Assembly (NCBI GenBank): GCA_031772625.1
Contig: CM062811.1
Coordinates: 647,602,606 to 647,666,605, forward strand
From: Pinus tabuliformis
Taxonomy: Eukaryota > Streptophyta > Pinopsida > Pinales > Pinaceae
Length of the DNA: 64,000 nt
Direction of reading: 5' to 3'
Position 1 is the stretch's first letter; every line of letters starts with the position of its first letter. The position numbers and the translations under genes are program-made. The notes under the pieces are model-generated. The model had not been told where the DNA came from, did not search any database, and saw only the letters and a program-made list of their open reading frames with translations. Of this stretch, positions 1-11,199 are shown piece after piece.

Positions 1-1
1 T

Positions 2-307
2 GCTACAGAGGCTAGTAAAGAAATGATTTGGTTACAAAGGTTTATGGGTGAGTTGGGTAAGAAGCATGATATGGGCACGTTATACAGTGATAGCCAAAGT
101 GCCATTCATCTTGCAAAGAACTCAGCATTTCATTCCAGGACTAAACACATACAACTCAAGTATCATTTCATACGATCAGTGTTGGAAGATGGAGAGTTGA
201 AGCTGGAAAAGATACACACTAGCCAGAATCCTGCAGATATGCTAACAAAAGTTGTAACCAGGGAGAAACTGAGAACATGCTCAGTTTCAATTGGTCTTCA
301 AGGATGA
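2..307 (+). CDS. copia pol C-terminus, RNase H domain (partial)
   Basis: This is the C-terminal end of a Ty1/copia polyprotein. The frame is open from the left edge, beginning ATEASKEMIWLQ, the conserved start of the last RNase H block in plant copia elements. It continues through YSDSQSAIHLAKN and SRTKHIQLKYHFIR to the typical tail NPADMLTK. RNase H removes the RNA strand during reverse transcription in the cytoplasmic particle. The product ends about 100 bp before the LTR, as usual for copia. Identity as copia RNase H is secure. The rest of pol lies to the left of the window. Confidence 0.9.
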   Translation, partial: ATEASKEMIWLQRFMGELGKKHDMGTLYSDSQSAIHLAKNSAFHSRTKHIQLKYHFIRSVLEDGELKLEKIHTSQNPADMLTKVVTREKLRTCSVSIGLQG

Positions 308-403
308 CGATGAAGATGAGAAACAACCAGGTCCAAAGAGGAGCCATTGTCTAGCAAATGAAGCAGCGATGGAGTTGCTACAATCATTCTCCAAGTGGGA
401 GAT

Positions 404-930
404 TGTTGTGTGTGGAGCATGATTGTTCAGAGGTCTTTGTTTCAGCCAGATGTATACCCCAAGAATTTTTGTACACCCCTCCACGCGGGGGGTGCGGGGG
501 GGACTTGTCCCCCCCGTGGGGGTCCGGGGGGGCCCATCCCCCCCGGCTGGGGGGTCCGGGGGCCAGCGGTCCCCCGGCGGGGGCTCGGGGGCAGCGCCCC
601 CGAAGCCAAAAATAAATGTAAAATTGCCTTGTAAAAGTATAGTAATTTCTAGTCAATCTGGGCCGTTCATTAGGCGGATGATTTGTTGTGTGTGGAGCAT
701 GATTGTCCAGAGGTCTTTGTTTCAGCCGGATGTATACCCCAGGAATTTTTGTACACCCCTCCAAGCGGGGGGTGCGGGGGGGACTTGTCCCCCCCGCAGG
801 GGTCCGGGGGCCAGCGGTCCCCCGGCGGGGGCTCGGGGGCAGTGCCCCCGAAGCCAAAAATAAATGTAAAATTTCCTTGTAAAAGTATAGTAATTTCTAG
901 TCAATCTGGGCCGTTCATTAGGCGGATGAT
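404..930 (+). repeat. 280 bp tandem duplication inside the LTR, GC-rich
   Basis: Copy 1 is 404-683 and copy 2 is 684-930. Both begin TGTTGTGTGTGGAGCATGAT and end at TTCATTAGGCGGATGAT. Copy 2 lacks roughly 33 bp of the G/C-rich block. Each copy contains self-complementary runs such as GGGGGGGACTTGTCCCCCCC and a GCTCGGGGGC/GCCCCCGAAGCC hairpin. Confidence 0.9.
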
Positions 931-1283
931 CTGACGGTAGAACTTATGTTTGTTTAGGGTTTTTTGCCCTAGAAGGCAACCCCTCTCTTTGTATGAGGGT
1001 ATTGTATTTGAGGCTGTGTGATAGATGTGTATTCTGTTTGAGCGAGAAATAGAGAGGTGATACTGTGAGAGAAAACAGAGGATATTACAGCAGATTTGCT
1101 GTAGGTTGTGTCTCTTCATTTTGCTGGATAATAGAAAGGAAGGACTGGTTGTTCGGGGTGGACGTAGCCCAAGCTGGGTGAACCACGTATATCTGTGTCT
1201 CTCTTGTTTTGTGCGTTTTCTGTGTTTATATTTTTGCAATATTTTATGTGTTCCATTGCTCCGTAATATATAATTTTCTAACA
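404..1283 (+). repeat. copia 3' LTR with internal duplication
   Basis: The repeat starts TGTTGTGTGTGGAGC right after a purine tract (CCAAGTGGGAGA, 391-402) and ends TTTTCTAACA at 1283, giving TG...CA ends. Its first part is duplicated in tandem (404-683 and 684-930) and holds dense G and C runs that can form hairpins. The second part (931-1283) is ordinary AT-rich sequence. Without the 5' LTR the borders rest on the terminal dinucleotides and the adjacent purine tract. Confidence 0.75.
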
Positions 1284-2667
1284 CTTGTACCATGTGGGTC
1301 TGCGCGGCCTCGTCGAAGGTTCCCTCTTCAATTCCTAACCCATACTTAGTGGTTGTCATCATCTCTAGACTGTATTCTATCGCTTGCGAACTTAGAGGAT
1401 CAATTATCGCTCGGCTCTTAATGCTCTATGGTCTACTGAAGCGTTCAATTCTCAAATGACTAAGTGTTGTTCACTGGCCAGCCCTTTGAGTTTTATAGCA
1501 CCTTTTGAATTCAAATTCTACCGTTCCCCCCAATTCTAGGCCATCAATGTTTTCTTGGCGACAAATTTTCCCAAATCTTGCCCATAAATCGCGTCTTAAA
1601 TGCTTGTCGCCTTCTCCATTTGGCCTCAAATCGCACATCCCATCGTGAATAGTGACCCCAACGGTCACTTCCCATCCGACCCACACAGCAATGCAGCCCC
1701 CCGTGCACGGTCACGAACCCTATGACGTTATGCTTCTACGCACATATCCCAGAGCGCGCAGCTCCCAAGCAGAATAATTTATAGTCCCACGCTCCCTTTC
1801 AACTACCTGGAGTGCTAAGACTGTCCTACTTATGACTAGTCAGGTGATCGCACCACCTATGTGAGGCTCCATCCTATCCTCCAACATGGTTCGCAAAGAA
1901 TCCTCATCTGCCATTGTGGTGATTGCCACCATGTGCTCTACTATTTGCAATGCGCTACCCTGGTTACTGTGTTTGGCGATATGTGGTCCCAGCCACGATA
2001 GCAGAATAACAAATTCTCGACGATAGTCCTCCAACTCGTCAGTATGATCGTACGCACCTTGCCTTGCCATCCTTGGTTTATCGACAAGAAATGATTCCTT
2101 TATTTTGTTTTCCAGCCTTGTGACCTCTGCATCCATTAAAGAACTTTTCTCCCTTAGCCATACCTGGTCTTTTTCAAGTTCTCGGAGTCTAAAGTTTCCC
2201 CGTTGAATTTCTTCTTGAAGTCTTATATGTTCTACTTTGCATAGCTATGTGATTTCTTCATTCTGGTCTGCGCGGATCATTGTATCTACAAGTGTTATCA
2301 CACGCGAACTTGACTTCACATGCTCCACAGGGATTTTAGCCCCTATTTCATACTTCGGCTTTGGAACTGCTCTCGTGGTCAGGGTTTTGCACATGGTCCT
2401 ATAAGCCCATCGAACTGCTGGTACACACAGGCCCCAATCAGTGCATTTCACATGGTGGACCTTGTTCGGTACTTTGCACACCTTGTTAAATGCTTCCTTG
2501 CAGATAATCTTTGGCGTGCTTTGTCTTTCCTGCTTCTGCTTGTTGTTCCTATTTTCGATTGTGAGAGAGGTGTGCATTTTTGTGGGCTATGTGCCATACA
2601 TCTGTACCCATTTGGAAAGGTGGGCACGCAAGCTGTTTCGTCCCTCATAACTAGATCTCATCTGTAT
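1284..2667 (-). other. Downstream part of the minus-strand relic, function not assigned
   Basis: Minus-strand stretches at 1,840-2,136 (charged, helical, with VTRLENKIKESF) and 2,245-2,577 look protein-like and run in the same direction as the gag and protease upstream, so they probably belong to the same element. I recognise no polymerase, integrase or other named domain. The stretch 1,284-1,840 holds only one weak minus-strand frame. Confidence 0.35.
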
Positions 2668-3500
2668 CTAAGGTTTTCCAAATAATATAAGCATCTCCCT
2701 TCTACATTCGTGCCAATCCTTGAAACTCTGCTGGTGCGTACCCCACCACCTTGCGGCTGTAGTGCACAGTGCCCATTTCAGAGTATCAAACCGTTGTTGT
2801 TCTGACACTTCACTTTCAAATTTGTTCAAGAATTCATCCACCGATGTCAACCCGTCATACATGGGCAGATCCCTTGCCTCTATTGCTACACGAAGTAATG
2901 ACCTTATCATAATGTTGCAATTTAGCGTGGTTACCTCATGTAATCGGTTCTGCCTTCGTTCTACTTCCTCGTTCGAATCCAAAGTGCAAGAGTTGTCACA
3001 CTCCCATGAAATTCTACCATCTGTTTTTGGATTCACCCAATCTTGCTCTCACGTGGTTATCTTGTAGATACAGTCGAGATCATCATCACACACCGGTTCT
3101 GTGTAGCGCGCTCCTTCTACAGGGTCTAGTAGTACTACTACGCGTAGTGACTTTTTCTCAAAAATCATTTTGCACTTATTCAGGTTTATGACTCTGTTCA
3201 TATCAGTGGCCCAGTCTATGCCCAGTAGCATGGGATAGGGATTGCTATCGTCAACAATCTCTATCACTTCGAAATCCAAAAGCATGCTCACAACTTCAAT
3301 ATCCACCATTACTCCCTGCAATCTTCCCATGGGTAGGATCTTCTGCTAGTTCACCATTCTAAATTGAATAGGAGACCACTGCAATGTAGGCATGCCCATG
3401 CATTCCAATGTCTGCTTTGGCAGTACAGTCACGTCCCATCCTAGATCCAGAATTACTTGATCCATTTCGTACTCACCGATTTGCGCAGTCAATCTCATCT
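2668..3500 (-). pseudogene. Aspartic protease-like domain followed by a second gag-like domain
   Basis: Reading leftward, about 3,050-3,460 carries a retropepsin-like block. A degenerate active-site strand precedes PMGRLQGVMVDIEVVS, and the fold's closing motif appears as NPYPMLLGIDWATD. Immediately downstream (2,668-3,036) comes a helical domain with LPMYDGLTSVDEFLNKFE and ALCTTAARWWGTHQQSF, which reads like the capsid-type gag domain (ARWW and a final LFG). I recall this protease-then-gag-like order from other plant repeat proteins. The function of the second gag-like unit is not known to me. The element is decayed. Confidence 0.6.
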
Positions 3501-3949
3501 CCCTTCCTGTTCATGTCATATGTTTCGTAAGCTTTCACACTATGTGTGGCTCTCTTGACCCAATGAACCTAGTGATAAGTTCCTGTAGTCCTTTCATAGC
3601 CCTGCTATCATGCAACAACTTCATACATGTCTCCAGAAAGGTAGTGAGCATTGAAGGAACCATCTTAGGTTCTAGTTGATCCTTACTACCTGAAGTGGAG
3701 GCCTTGGTGAAGCTCTTCTTAGCTTCCATGAACATCTCCTTTGTGTGCTCCAAATCAAATTCAGGTTCCTTTGTAGGAGCCTTGCGAACCCACGCACTTT
3801 CTTTAGGCTACTTACCTTTGTCATCTCTTATTGTGATACCGCTCCGAAGCATGATGTTTACATTTCAGGTCCTCTTTGCACGACTCAGATCTCATCATTT
3901 GTAGATTCTGAGTTAGGGAAGGCTAGATTATTCCCTTATTGCACATCCT

Positions 3950-5290
3950 CGCTATCAGTGTAGGGCAATCCTCCTTCTCATGGTCAAAATGAGTACAATA
4001 AAAACATGATGCTCTTGTTTGATTTGTACAATCGTGGGCACAATGTCCTGGCCCTCTACAATTGTAACAAATCAACTGTCAGCAACCTCTTCCTGGTCCC
4101 ATTCCACCTTGACCTCGTTTGTGCCCCTGAAATCCAATGCACGCCATTCCTGCATTTTTATTGAGGGCACATGTTTCAGTCTGCACCCTGTAGGCAGGGG
4201 TTCGATCCATCATTAGTTCATAACTTTTGCAAGTACGCTCATCATGACCTACTCACCTACAGAAATTACAGAACAATTGTTGGGACGTCTGCGTGTACTT
4301 CTGTAATAGATGATAATTGTTCGTAGCATGTTTTGCTCCTATCTGACAGATCGCACACCATAATGAAGGCACCGCTCTCGGCCCTACTTTTGCCTCTGGT
4401 CTCGATGGCATCGGCCCTCCTACTACCAAATAGTTCAAGAAAATTGTGCAATGATCCTTGTCGTGTCCCTGTCCCTTGCATTTTATGCACCATACCTCCT
4501 TGCGCACCTCGGGGCGAGTTGTCCTATCCTGTTTTAAACTCTAAATTTCCAGACATAAATTTTTTAGTTGCACGTGGATTTGTTGAACTCCTATGCCAGG
4601 ATCTTGTATAGGGGTCTTGTGTAGCATCATTGCAATCTCCAATGCTTCGGCCTAGGTGGAAAACTTCTACTATGACAACGTCATTCTTAGATGTGGTGTT
4701 AGTGACGCTACAAACCATGCGTGGTGTTGTGCATCTGTCAAGGTCATGTTGGCTTCATGAATCATTTCCTTTAGTCTCTGATCTAGTTCCTAGGGAGTCT
4801 CACCTGGAAGCATCACAATCTCCTTAAACCCGATAATCGACTGTGTCTCTGCTTTTGGCCTGCTAAACTCCCTATTCAGTGCAGCTTGGATTTCTACGAT
4901 CCCTGCGTTTGGATTGTCATTAGAGTGCTTAATGTACCATGTTAATGTGCAATCCTGCAACACACTTACCAGTGTTGCCTTCTTTATGTTGTTATCGTAA
5001 CCCCTTGTGCTTCCCACACTGCCTTTACCATGAACCAAAATTGGTCTGGATCTTCGTTCCCTACTCCTTTGAATACCAGCAATTTTATTGCACTCTCCAT
5101 ACTCAACTGTGTTGGTGGCGAAGGTGTTGTGGGTGGGGATGGAGGTGATGATGGTGAAATCGATGGTGGTGTAGGTGGGGGTGGTATGCATGGAATTCAC
5201 TGCCTTATCAGACTGATCGCGCTTCTCGGAGAAACTTTCGTGGGCTCCTCCTCGCTTTCTCACAAGGGTGAAATCAAGTGACTAGTCTCT
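3950..5290 (-). pseudogene. gag-like relic with repeated CCHC zinc knuckles
   Basis: Minus-strand translations read as a plant gypsy gag. The N-terminal part (about 4,790-5,263) includes LTWYIKHSNDNPNAGIVEIQ and the helical segment ending IVMLPGETP. It is followed by a cysteine-rich part (about 4,150-4,500) with a clear knuckle CIKCKGQGHDKDHC and two further C/H clusters (CAICQIGAKH and CNFCR with VGHDERTCKSYEL). Gag would form the particle and its knuckles bind the RNA. The region is a fossil broken in several places. The family call is good, but the exact extent is not. Confidence 0.65.
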
Positions 5291-5869
5291 AATTCTTCTC
5301 TACTTTTGTTTCTGTAGATCTTCCCACTTCCCGTAGCCCCAAACATCAATTTATCTGCATAACCCACTTTTCGCACAGTAGCATTTTAATCTAGGTATTC
5401 AAAGATTTAATGTACCTACCTCGAAATCCTTTGAGGAAACATTGTTCCACCTCGTTGTATCTGACTGACGTATCTACCGCGAACTCAGTGATAAATCCTC
5501 CTATAATTTGATCAAGCTAATGGTCCATAGTGCACGCGATCTTATCTTACAATGCTTCCAATCTGTGTACCAATTCCGAAGTCCACATGATTGGTTTGTC
5601 AAGCCTACACCTCCCTTGACTATCTGCTAGCTTCGCGATCCACTCATACAATTTAGAGGGCAAGGATGCAAAGAAAATCTCATGGATTTCCGTATACACG
5701 TAGTGTTCTAACCACTATTCCTTTAATACTCGTGGATTCCTATTTTCCTATGTCGCAAACTCATGAGTTTTTTTGTCCAACCATTTTTCAATTTCTTTCT
5801 TTATCAGATTCCAATGACACGACATCAGACATCCCTTATGTAGATCCTGGTCCTGGCAACAGAACCATT

Positions 5870-6757
5870 TGTTGGCTTAGTCTAGCCTGACCTAGGTTCA
5901 GAGGTGATTTAGCCAAACAAATCCCAGTACTATTGGCCCTTTCGGCAACAGTCCCCAAAGCGCGGACTGAGGCCTCACCCGAAGTTGTATGGGAGGGTGC
6001 TAGAACCAGGTTTCTGCACCCTGGAGATTTCTAATGAGTTCAAGTGGTCCGCGTTCGATCTAGTGCGCATGTCGCTACGTGCACTTACCCATACCTTGTA
6101 GCCTGAAATGTTGCCTTCGCGCAACCCTACTCAAGGGTCAAACGATGTTATTACCCAAGTCCTTACTAGTAGCTCGATATTAGTTGATTAACTTAGCTTA
6201 TTTGTACACTTTCAGTTATACTTAACAATATTCACAATTCATACAAGTGTGCACAGTAAATAAACAGTATAATTGCAAATGAGATCAAACATGTGATAAC
6301 TTAGAACAGATGCACAGAATTTGTAACAAAACCTTTCTTTATTGATCTTTTCTTTGGTTATAGACTCAACTCTACCCTGTGCACTCAGCTGCAGGGATAC
6401 GCACACTCAGCAGTGGACTCTACTAGGCTTCTTCACACTTAGCTACAGAGCCTCTTCCTACTACTACGACCCAAGACACTTAGACTCTTACTCTATACTT
6501 CACTATCTTCTTATATCCATCCGATTCCATTCATTGACTACTTTACAACTTAGAGCCTCACTCTATTTATACAATTCCATGGTCTGCGGACCACGGGTAA
6601 GACGACATTACATTTAGAACTTAGGGTGGAAAACCCTATGACTTGTGACATACATTTCTCACTTCGCACCCACAATTCAGAGAGTCTTTGCAATAATATT
6701 ACTCAAAACTTGGGCTTTGAGCCCCAAAACTTGCTTTGGGGGATTCCATGCCTGACA
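5870..6757 (-). repeat. 5' LTR of the minus-strand gypsy-like relic
   Basis: On the minus strand the repeat would begin TGTCAGGCATGG near 6757 and end AAGCCAACA at 5870. The minus strand carries a TATA-like TGTATAAATAG at about 6,564-6,575 and AATAAA near 6,336, in the order expected for U3/R. The next minus-strand bases (AATGGTTCTGTTGCCAGG) resemble the tRNA-Asp-type primer site of plant gypsy elements in degenerate form. No second LTR is in the window for comparison, so the borders are approximate. Confidence 0.5.
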
Positions 6758-7600
6758 CAATTATACATTAGCCATGAATTCCAAGGTTGTTTCCCTCATA
6801 ACCCAACTTCGTTAACTACCTCTATCAACACCTTGAGATTGTTTCTCAAAATTACCAAGAGAATGATAAGGAGAGTGTGAAGAATGAGGAGTTTTTCTGA
6901 GTCTTAATCTTTGACTTTCTTTGACATGCTTCCTTTTCTAAACTTCTTCCATTCTCAATACAATTCGTCAACCATGGCATTCATTTCCATGAAAGATTCA
7001 TGAAAATATGTCTCAGAACCAAAATTATTCTGCTCTCCCTCGTGTGATGGCATTTCTCTTCTTCAAGTAAAGCTTCTGAATCAAATTTGTAGTTTTCCTT
7101 CAGCAATAGTTCCTTCACATTTCTTTAATTTGCTCCTAGTTATCATGCACACTCACAAACCACCATCAATCTACTACGATAATACTTGATCTAAGATATT
7201 TTAAAGTTAATTGGCTTGTAAAAATGTTCAAGTGTGAATGATTAAACTGAATCAACTTACAATTATATCAAGCATGAAATAGTTAAATGAAGTTGCAATT
7301 AAAAATAAATATAAAATATCGAGAAGAGAAACACAACCAATTAATAATGAATTTTGTCCAATGTGGACTACATCTATTGTTCCTGCATCAAAGGGAGTGT
7401 CCTCTTTATTATTCTCACCAAATTGTGATTACAACAATCCAAGATGCCTTTAAAATTCTGCTACAAGACTAACCTCTTTACTACCAAACCTCCTTTGGTT
7501 GCTACAAAATAAAGCTCTTAAAAAATCCACTAACTTCCAAAAATACAGAGGAAATAAACAAGGCTTAAACACTCTTGGTACTTCAAAATATTATAATCAC
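6758..7600. other. Intergenic, no gene; weak minus-strand protein-like stretch
   Basis: AT-rich DNA beyond the LTR end. On the minus strand at about 6,880-7,090 one frame reads GEQNNFGSETYFHESFMEMN and then MVDELY and EWKKFRKGSMSKKVKD. That composition is protein-like, but I cannot place it. It may be a relic of another element into which the LTR element inserted. Nothing else is seen here. Confidence 0.25.
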
Positions 7601-7601
7601 A

Positions 7602-7735
7602 ACACTTGTGGCCCAATGGCAAATCTTTTGATTTATAAAGGCATGGAGTATGCAACTTGGGGTTGAGCCAGCAGAGTTTATGCCCTACTATTGTAACCAT
7701 ACGTTAAAATTGGAATTTATCAATATACCGAACCA
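7602..7735 (+). mobile_element. Probable tRNA-derived SINE (5' head)
   Basis: The stretch TTGTGGCCCAATGGCAAAT fits a degenerate RNA polymerase III A box, and GGGGTTGAGCCAGCAG, about 54 bp later, fits a degenerate B box. The intervening TTTGATTTATAAAGGCATGG is the kind of linker seen in plant SINE heads. The 3' border is not clear. It could instead be a decayed tRNA pseudogene. Confidence 0.4.
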
Positions 7736-7854
7736 ACCATACCATATACTAAGTTATATCGAGCCAACCATACCATATAGTATATATTATATAGTTAAAA
7801 ACCATACTCAATGCATTACATAATATTGTTATGACTAATATGGCAATCCAAACG

Positions 7855-9497
7855 CGCATATACAAAAGGGTTGGATATTCCTACTTTTGGATGCCAGTGG
7901 AAGATATGGGGGCATAGTTGTTCATTGTAAATTCAAGAATATCTATGTCTCAAATTCCTAGAATATGGACTTAGGTTTGAACATCAAGGTATTTTTAGAG
8001 GAGCTAGGCTCTTCTTTAACCTTGTTAAATATTTATGGCCCCTCTCTCAATTGTAAGGAGCCCTGGGATATATTTTTTAGCAAAAACCTTAACTAATATC
8101 ATAGTCTCATTCTTAGCAATGATCTAAATTTCTCCCTAGGATCATCTAAATCATGGGGTCCTAGGGATCGATTAGATTCCCTAGTTGATTATTTCTTGAA
8201 TCAAGTTGAAGGAAGAAACCTAGTGGATGCGAAACCTATCAAATTGGACCTCACTTGGAAAAATTACCGTACATGGATAGATATATTGGACAAGGGAATT
8301 TATTGCTTATTATTATTAGTGTCTCTAGTGGAAAGTATCTCTCTTATTAAACCTTTTATAAGGGCCGGAGGAGACTTGGACCACTCAACCATTCTTTTGG
8401 AAATCACAGGGGCCTCTTGGAAACTATCCATCCCTTTCAAGATGAACTCATCTTGTTTAAAAGAGGATGAGTTTTTATCCATAATCCACTCTCACTGTAA
8501 ACCTTATGATCCCCATCTGGTCTCTCCCATGGCCAACGAATTTGAGGCTAATGCAAAGTTCATTAAACTAAAAAAAAGGGAATGAGATAAAAAGAAGAAT
8601 ATGGTTGAAGGAAAGGAACACATGGAGATTGAAAATTAGCTTTAAGTTATTTCTAATCAAGATGAGATAGGATTATCCTATTCTAAATCAAGAGAGGCTC
8701 TCAGAAATCTAGAAAAGCAAGAAAAAGAGCTCTTGGAAGAAAGTGAGAAGGAATGAAGATTAAAAGGCATAGTTATTTAGATATTCAGTGGAGATGAAAA
8801 TACCAAATTTTTTTATGCCTATTCCAAGGGAAGGAAAATGCATAATACCATATGGAGTCTTTTAGGCCCATATGGAACAGAGGTTTCAAATTTTGAAGGT
8901 CTATTGACTATGGCAAAGATTCATCTTGGAAACATATTTCAATCCCCTGTAGAAGTCTCAATATCTGAAGTGATTAACAGTTGCACAACTATTCCCTAGG
9001 CTGGTAGAGGAAGAGGAGAACTAGGCAATCATAAATGAATTCATAGAAGATGAACTAAAAACCTTTTTACGTAGATTTCATAAAGACAAAATCCTAGGTC
9101 CACATGGATGGGTTGCTGAATTATTCCTTAAGCTATATGAAACTATTAGAAATTATCTCCTGAGGGTGATTGAAGAATCCAATAAGGAAAGGCACATGCT
9201 TCCAGATTTCAATGCAACCTTCATTGCTCTTATACCCAAGATGGACCATCCACCTTCTTCGGACAAATTTCAATATGTATCCCTATGCAAGTCATTTACA
9301 AGATCATGGTAAAAATTATTGCCTTAAGAATCAAACCTAGTCTTTCAATATCTATTTCCAAAGAACAATTTTTTTATTTTTATTTATTTTTTTATTTTAT
9401 TTTTTTTTCTGGAGGCAAGCTAGATTAATGAAGCAATGGTAGAACATCACAAGGGTATACATAGTTTGAACATTTTGAATTTAAAAGCAGTTGTCAT
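7855..9497 (+). pseudogene. L1-type LINE, left part: endonuclease and start of reverse transcriptase
   Basis: This is the upstream half of a plant L1-type LINE ORF2. An apurinic endonuclease-like region runs about 7,870-8,590, with LLNIYGPSLNCKEPW, DLNFSLGSSKSWG (the GDFN-type block) and GGDLDHSTILLEI (the SDH block near the domain end). The reverse transcriptase begins at about 8,780, with SGDENTKFFYAYSKGR, GPHGWVAELFLKLYE (about 9,100) and FNATFIALIPKMDHPPS (9,208-9,250). Many stops and frameshifts are present. A T-rich tract (9,370-9,412) lies inside the EQFGFLEG-type motif. The element resumes at 14,650 after the copia insertion. ORF1 is missing, so the copy is 5' truncated. Confidence 0.8.
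9370..9412 (+). repeat. T-rich low-complexity tract in the LINE
   Basis: About 40 bases of T with scattered A lie between AAAGAACAA and CTGGAGG. In the LINE reading frame these two ends are adjacent residues of the conserved SKEQFGFLEG motif, so the tract is an added or expanded microsatellite. Confidence 0.8.
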
Positions 9498-10372
9498 TGC
9501 TTATTTTCTTGGTGCAATAGAAACTAGCACATTATTTCTGAAAAATTGATAATTACTTTTCATGTACATCTTCTTTTGCTTTTATTCTAATATATCATTC
9601 AATAATTATACTTCATAAATTAAACCATAAATAATAGTAGAAAAATAGAGATCACAATGCACAAATAAGAGACAAGATTTACCCTAGGAAAACCCGCCAA
9701 GGGGAAAAATCCAACAACCTTTTCAATAGAGAAATTATTTTTTTCAACAAGAGACGCACCTAGACCAATGGTCAAACCTAGTCTTCCCCCCCAAGTAAAG
9801 CCTCCCAATATGATCTAGAAATTCACTCTATCTAATATGACTTTGAAAGTTCAACCCTCCTATAGCTGTTGATTGGGGCCAAAATTTTGGCCCTTACAGA
9901 TGCCCTCAACTTCAGATTCCTACAATAGAATGCCTAGAAAAACTGTGAACTTGAAGAGAGAGACTATATCCACACATGTGATTTGATGAGAGAGAGAAAG
10001 AGATCTAATTTTTCCTATTTGTCCTTCTTGTCCTTTTCTTTCTTGCCCAAAACTTGTCTTTTCTGAGAGATGTGAATTTCCCAAATGGAGGAGGTCAAAC
10101 TGCCTTTATATCGTGATTTGTCTTGGTTGAATGGGTGTGTCTTATTCCAAGGCTAACTTGACTTGGAGGGAGGCTAACTTGACAAATTTTAAAGCCAAAA
10201 ATTACAATTCAAAAATTCAAAGTTTCTTCTTTAAAATTCACAATGGTACTTTGACTCAAACTAAATTTTATTTTGAAATTATCATTTAAAATATGCTTTA
10301 CAATAATAAATACAAGTACATCAAGTGACCAAATATACATTATGAATTCCAACCATAGTTACAAATTCAACA
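9498..10372 (-). repeat. 3' LTR of the minus-strand copia element
   Basis: It matches the right LTR along its length, for instance GGTGCAATAGAAACTAGCAC, ATCACAATGCACAAA and the end ATAGTTACAAATTCAACA. The polypurine tract adjoins it at 10,373-10,382 on the minus strand. The two LTRs differ at many sites, so the insertion is not recent. Confidence 0.9.
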
Positions 10373-10574
10373 CTCCCTCTTAAATAGGGAGGTATTCATC
10401 ATCATTGTCCTAAATGTTCTCATTTTGAGAAAATTATCTAAGAAAATGTTATCTCAATTCATCATAAATATTAGCATCATCATCTTCCATCGACATCCAC
10501 TAGTAGCCATACCCAGGGTGGTACCAAACCCATGGCTCACCATCAGTATACCAGGGCTCACTCCTCTAGAGTGA

Positions 10575-10890
10575 TTGGTCCTAAAGTTGAAACTCAACCC
10601 TCCTGGGGAGTACTAGCAGGCACTCACTCAACCCACCTAGTGAGTACTCACTCAACCTTCCTAATGAGTACTTTCTCAACCCTCTTAGGGGGCACTTCCT
10701 CATCCCTCTTGGGGAGCACTTTCACACCCCTCCTGGGGAGTACTCTGGGCCTTGATGTGGAAAAACCTCACTCAAATCTTTCATGGGGAGTGATCGAGTC
10801 TTGATGCTAACAAACCTCACTCAACCCTCTCATGGGGAGTGATTGAGTCTCCTCACTAAGAGGAACTCACTCAACCCTACCCAAGAAACA
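10575..10890 (+). repeat. Degenerate tandem repeat, about 30-36 bp units
   Basis: About nine or ten variants of a unit built on CACTCAACCCTCCTGGGGAGTA follow one another (for example ACTCAACCCTCTCATGGGGAGT and CTCAACCCTCTTAGGGGGCAC). They lie between the pol relic and the 3' LTR of the minus-strand copia element. The unit is partly self-complementary (ACTC...GAGT). A plus-strand frame through it is low-complexity Ser/Thr/Leu and not a gene. Confidence 0.75.
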
Positions 10891-11199
10891 CTCTAGGCCT
10901 CTTAGTCCATTCTCCCCTTTCAGGAGAATGTCCATCCATGTTGGTGACATATCAGTACACCCTATCAATGAGAGGGGTAATCTTCACAAGCCCCATCTTG
11001 TCTTTGAGGTACACAAACTTATCTTAGGGAAATGGCTTCACAAAAATATCATTTGTCTACTCATCAGTGGAGATGTACTAAAGCCTTATATCTCTCCTCC
11101 ACACCTTGTCATGGATCTAGTGATACTTTATGTCAATATGATTTGAACTGTCATGAAGCATGAGATTCTATAAATTTTTCACACAACTTTTATTTTCAT

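Larger units (their letters stand above)
1..1283 (+). mobile_element. 3' end of a Ty1/copia LTR retrotransposon
   Basis: The window opens inside the last part of a copia pol gene (RNase H), followed by a short spacer, a purine-rich tract just before 404 and a long terminal repeat ending at 1283 in CTAACA. The 5' half lies outside the window, so the 5' LTR and target duplication cannot be checked. The 5 bases after the LTR are CTTGT, the expected 3' copy of the target duplication. The element sits at or inside the edge of the minus-strand LTR element that follows. Confidence 0.85.
1284..6757 (-). mobile_element. Decayed minus-strand LTR retrotransposon (gag/protease only), 5' LTR at right
   Basis: A gypsy-like fossil reading leftward: LTR at about 5,870-6,757, gag with zinc knuckles at about 3,950-5,290, aspartic protease and a second gag-like domain at about 2,670-3,500, then unassigned sequence to the copia LTR at 1283. 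No reverse transcriptase or integrase is recognisable, so it is either a non-autonomous type or a copy that lost its 3' part. Its 3' LTR is not in the window. It may continue left of the copia element, which would then have inserted into it. It is old, with many breaks. Confidence 0.65.

Noticed and set aside
384-863. Long overlapping Pro/Gly/Arg-rich frames on both strands
   Set aside because: They arise from the duplicated G/C-rich LTR block. Frames on both strands are equally open, which is a composition effect.
10532-10804. Plus-strand 90-codon frame with repeated Ser-Thr-Leu motifs
   Set aside because: It is a translation of the degenerate minisatellite, antisense to the copia element.
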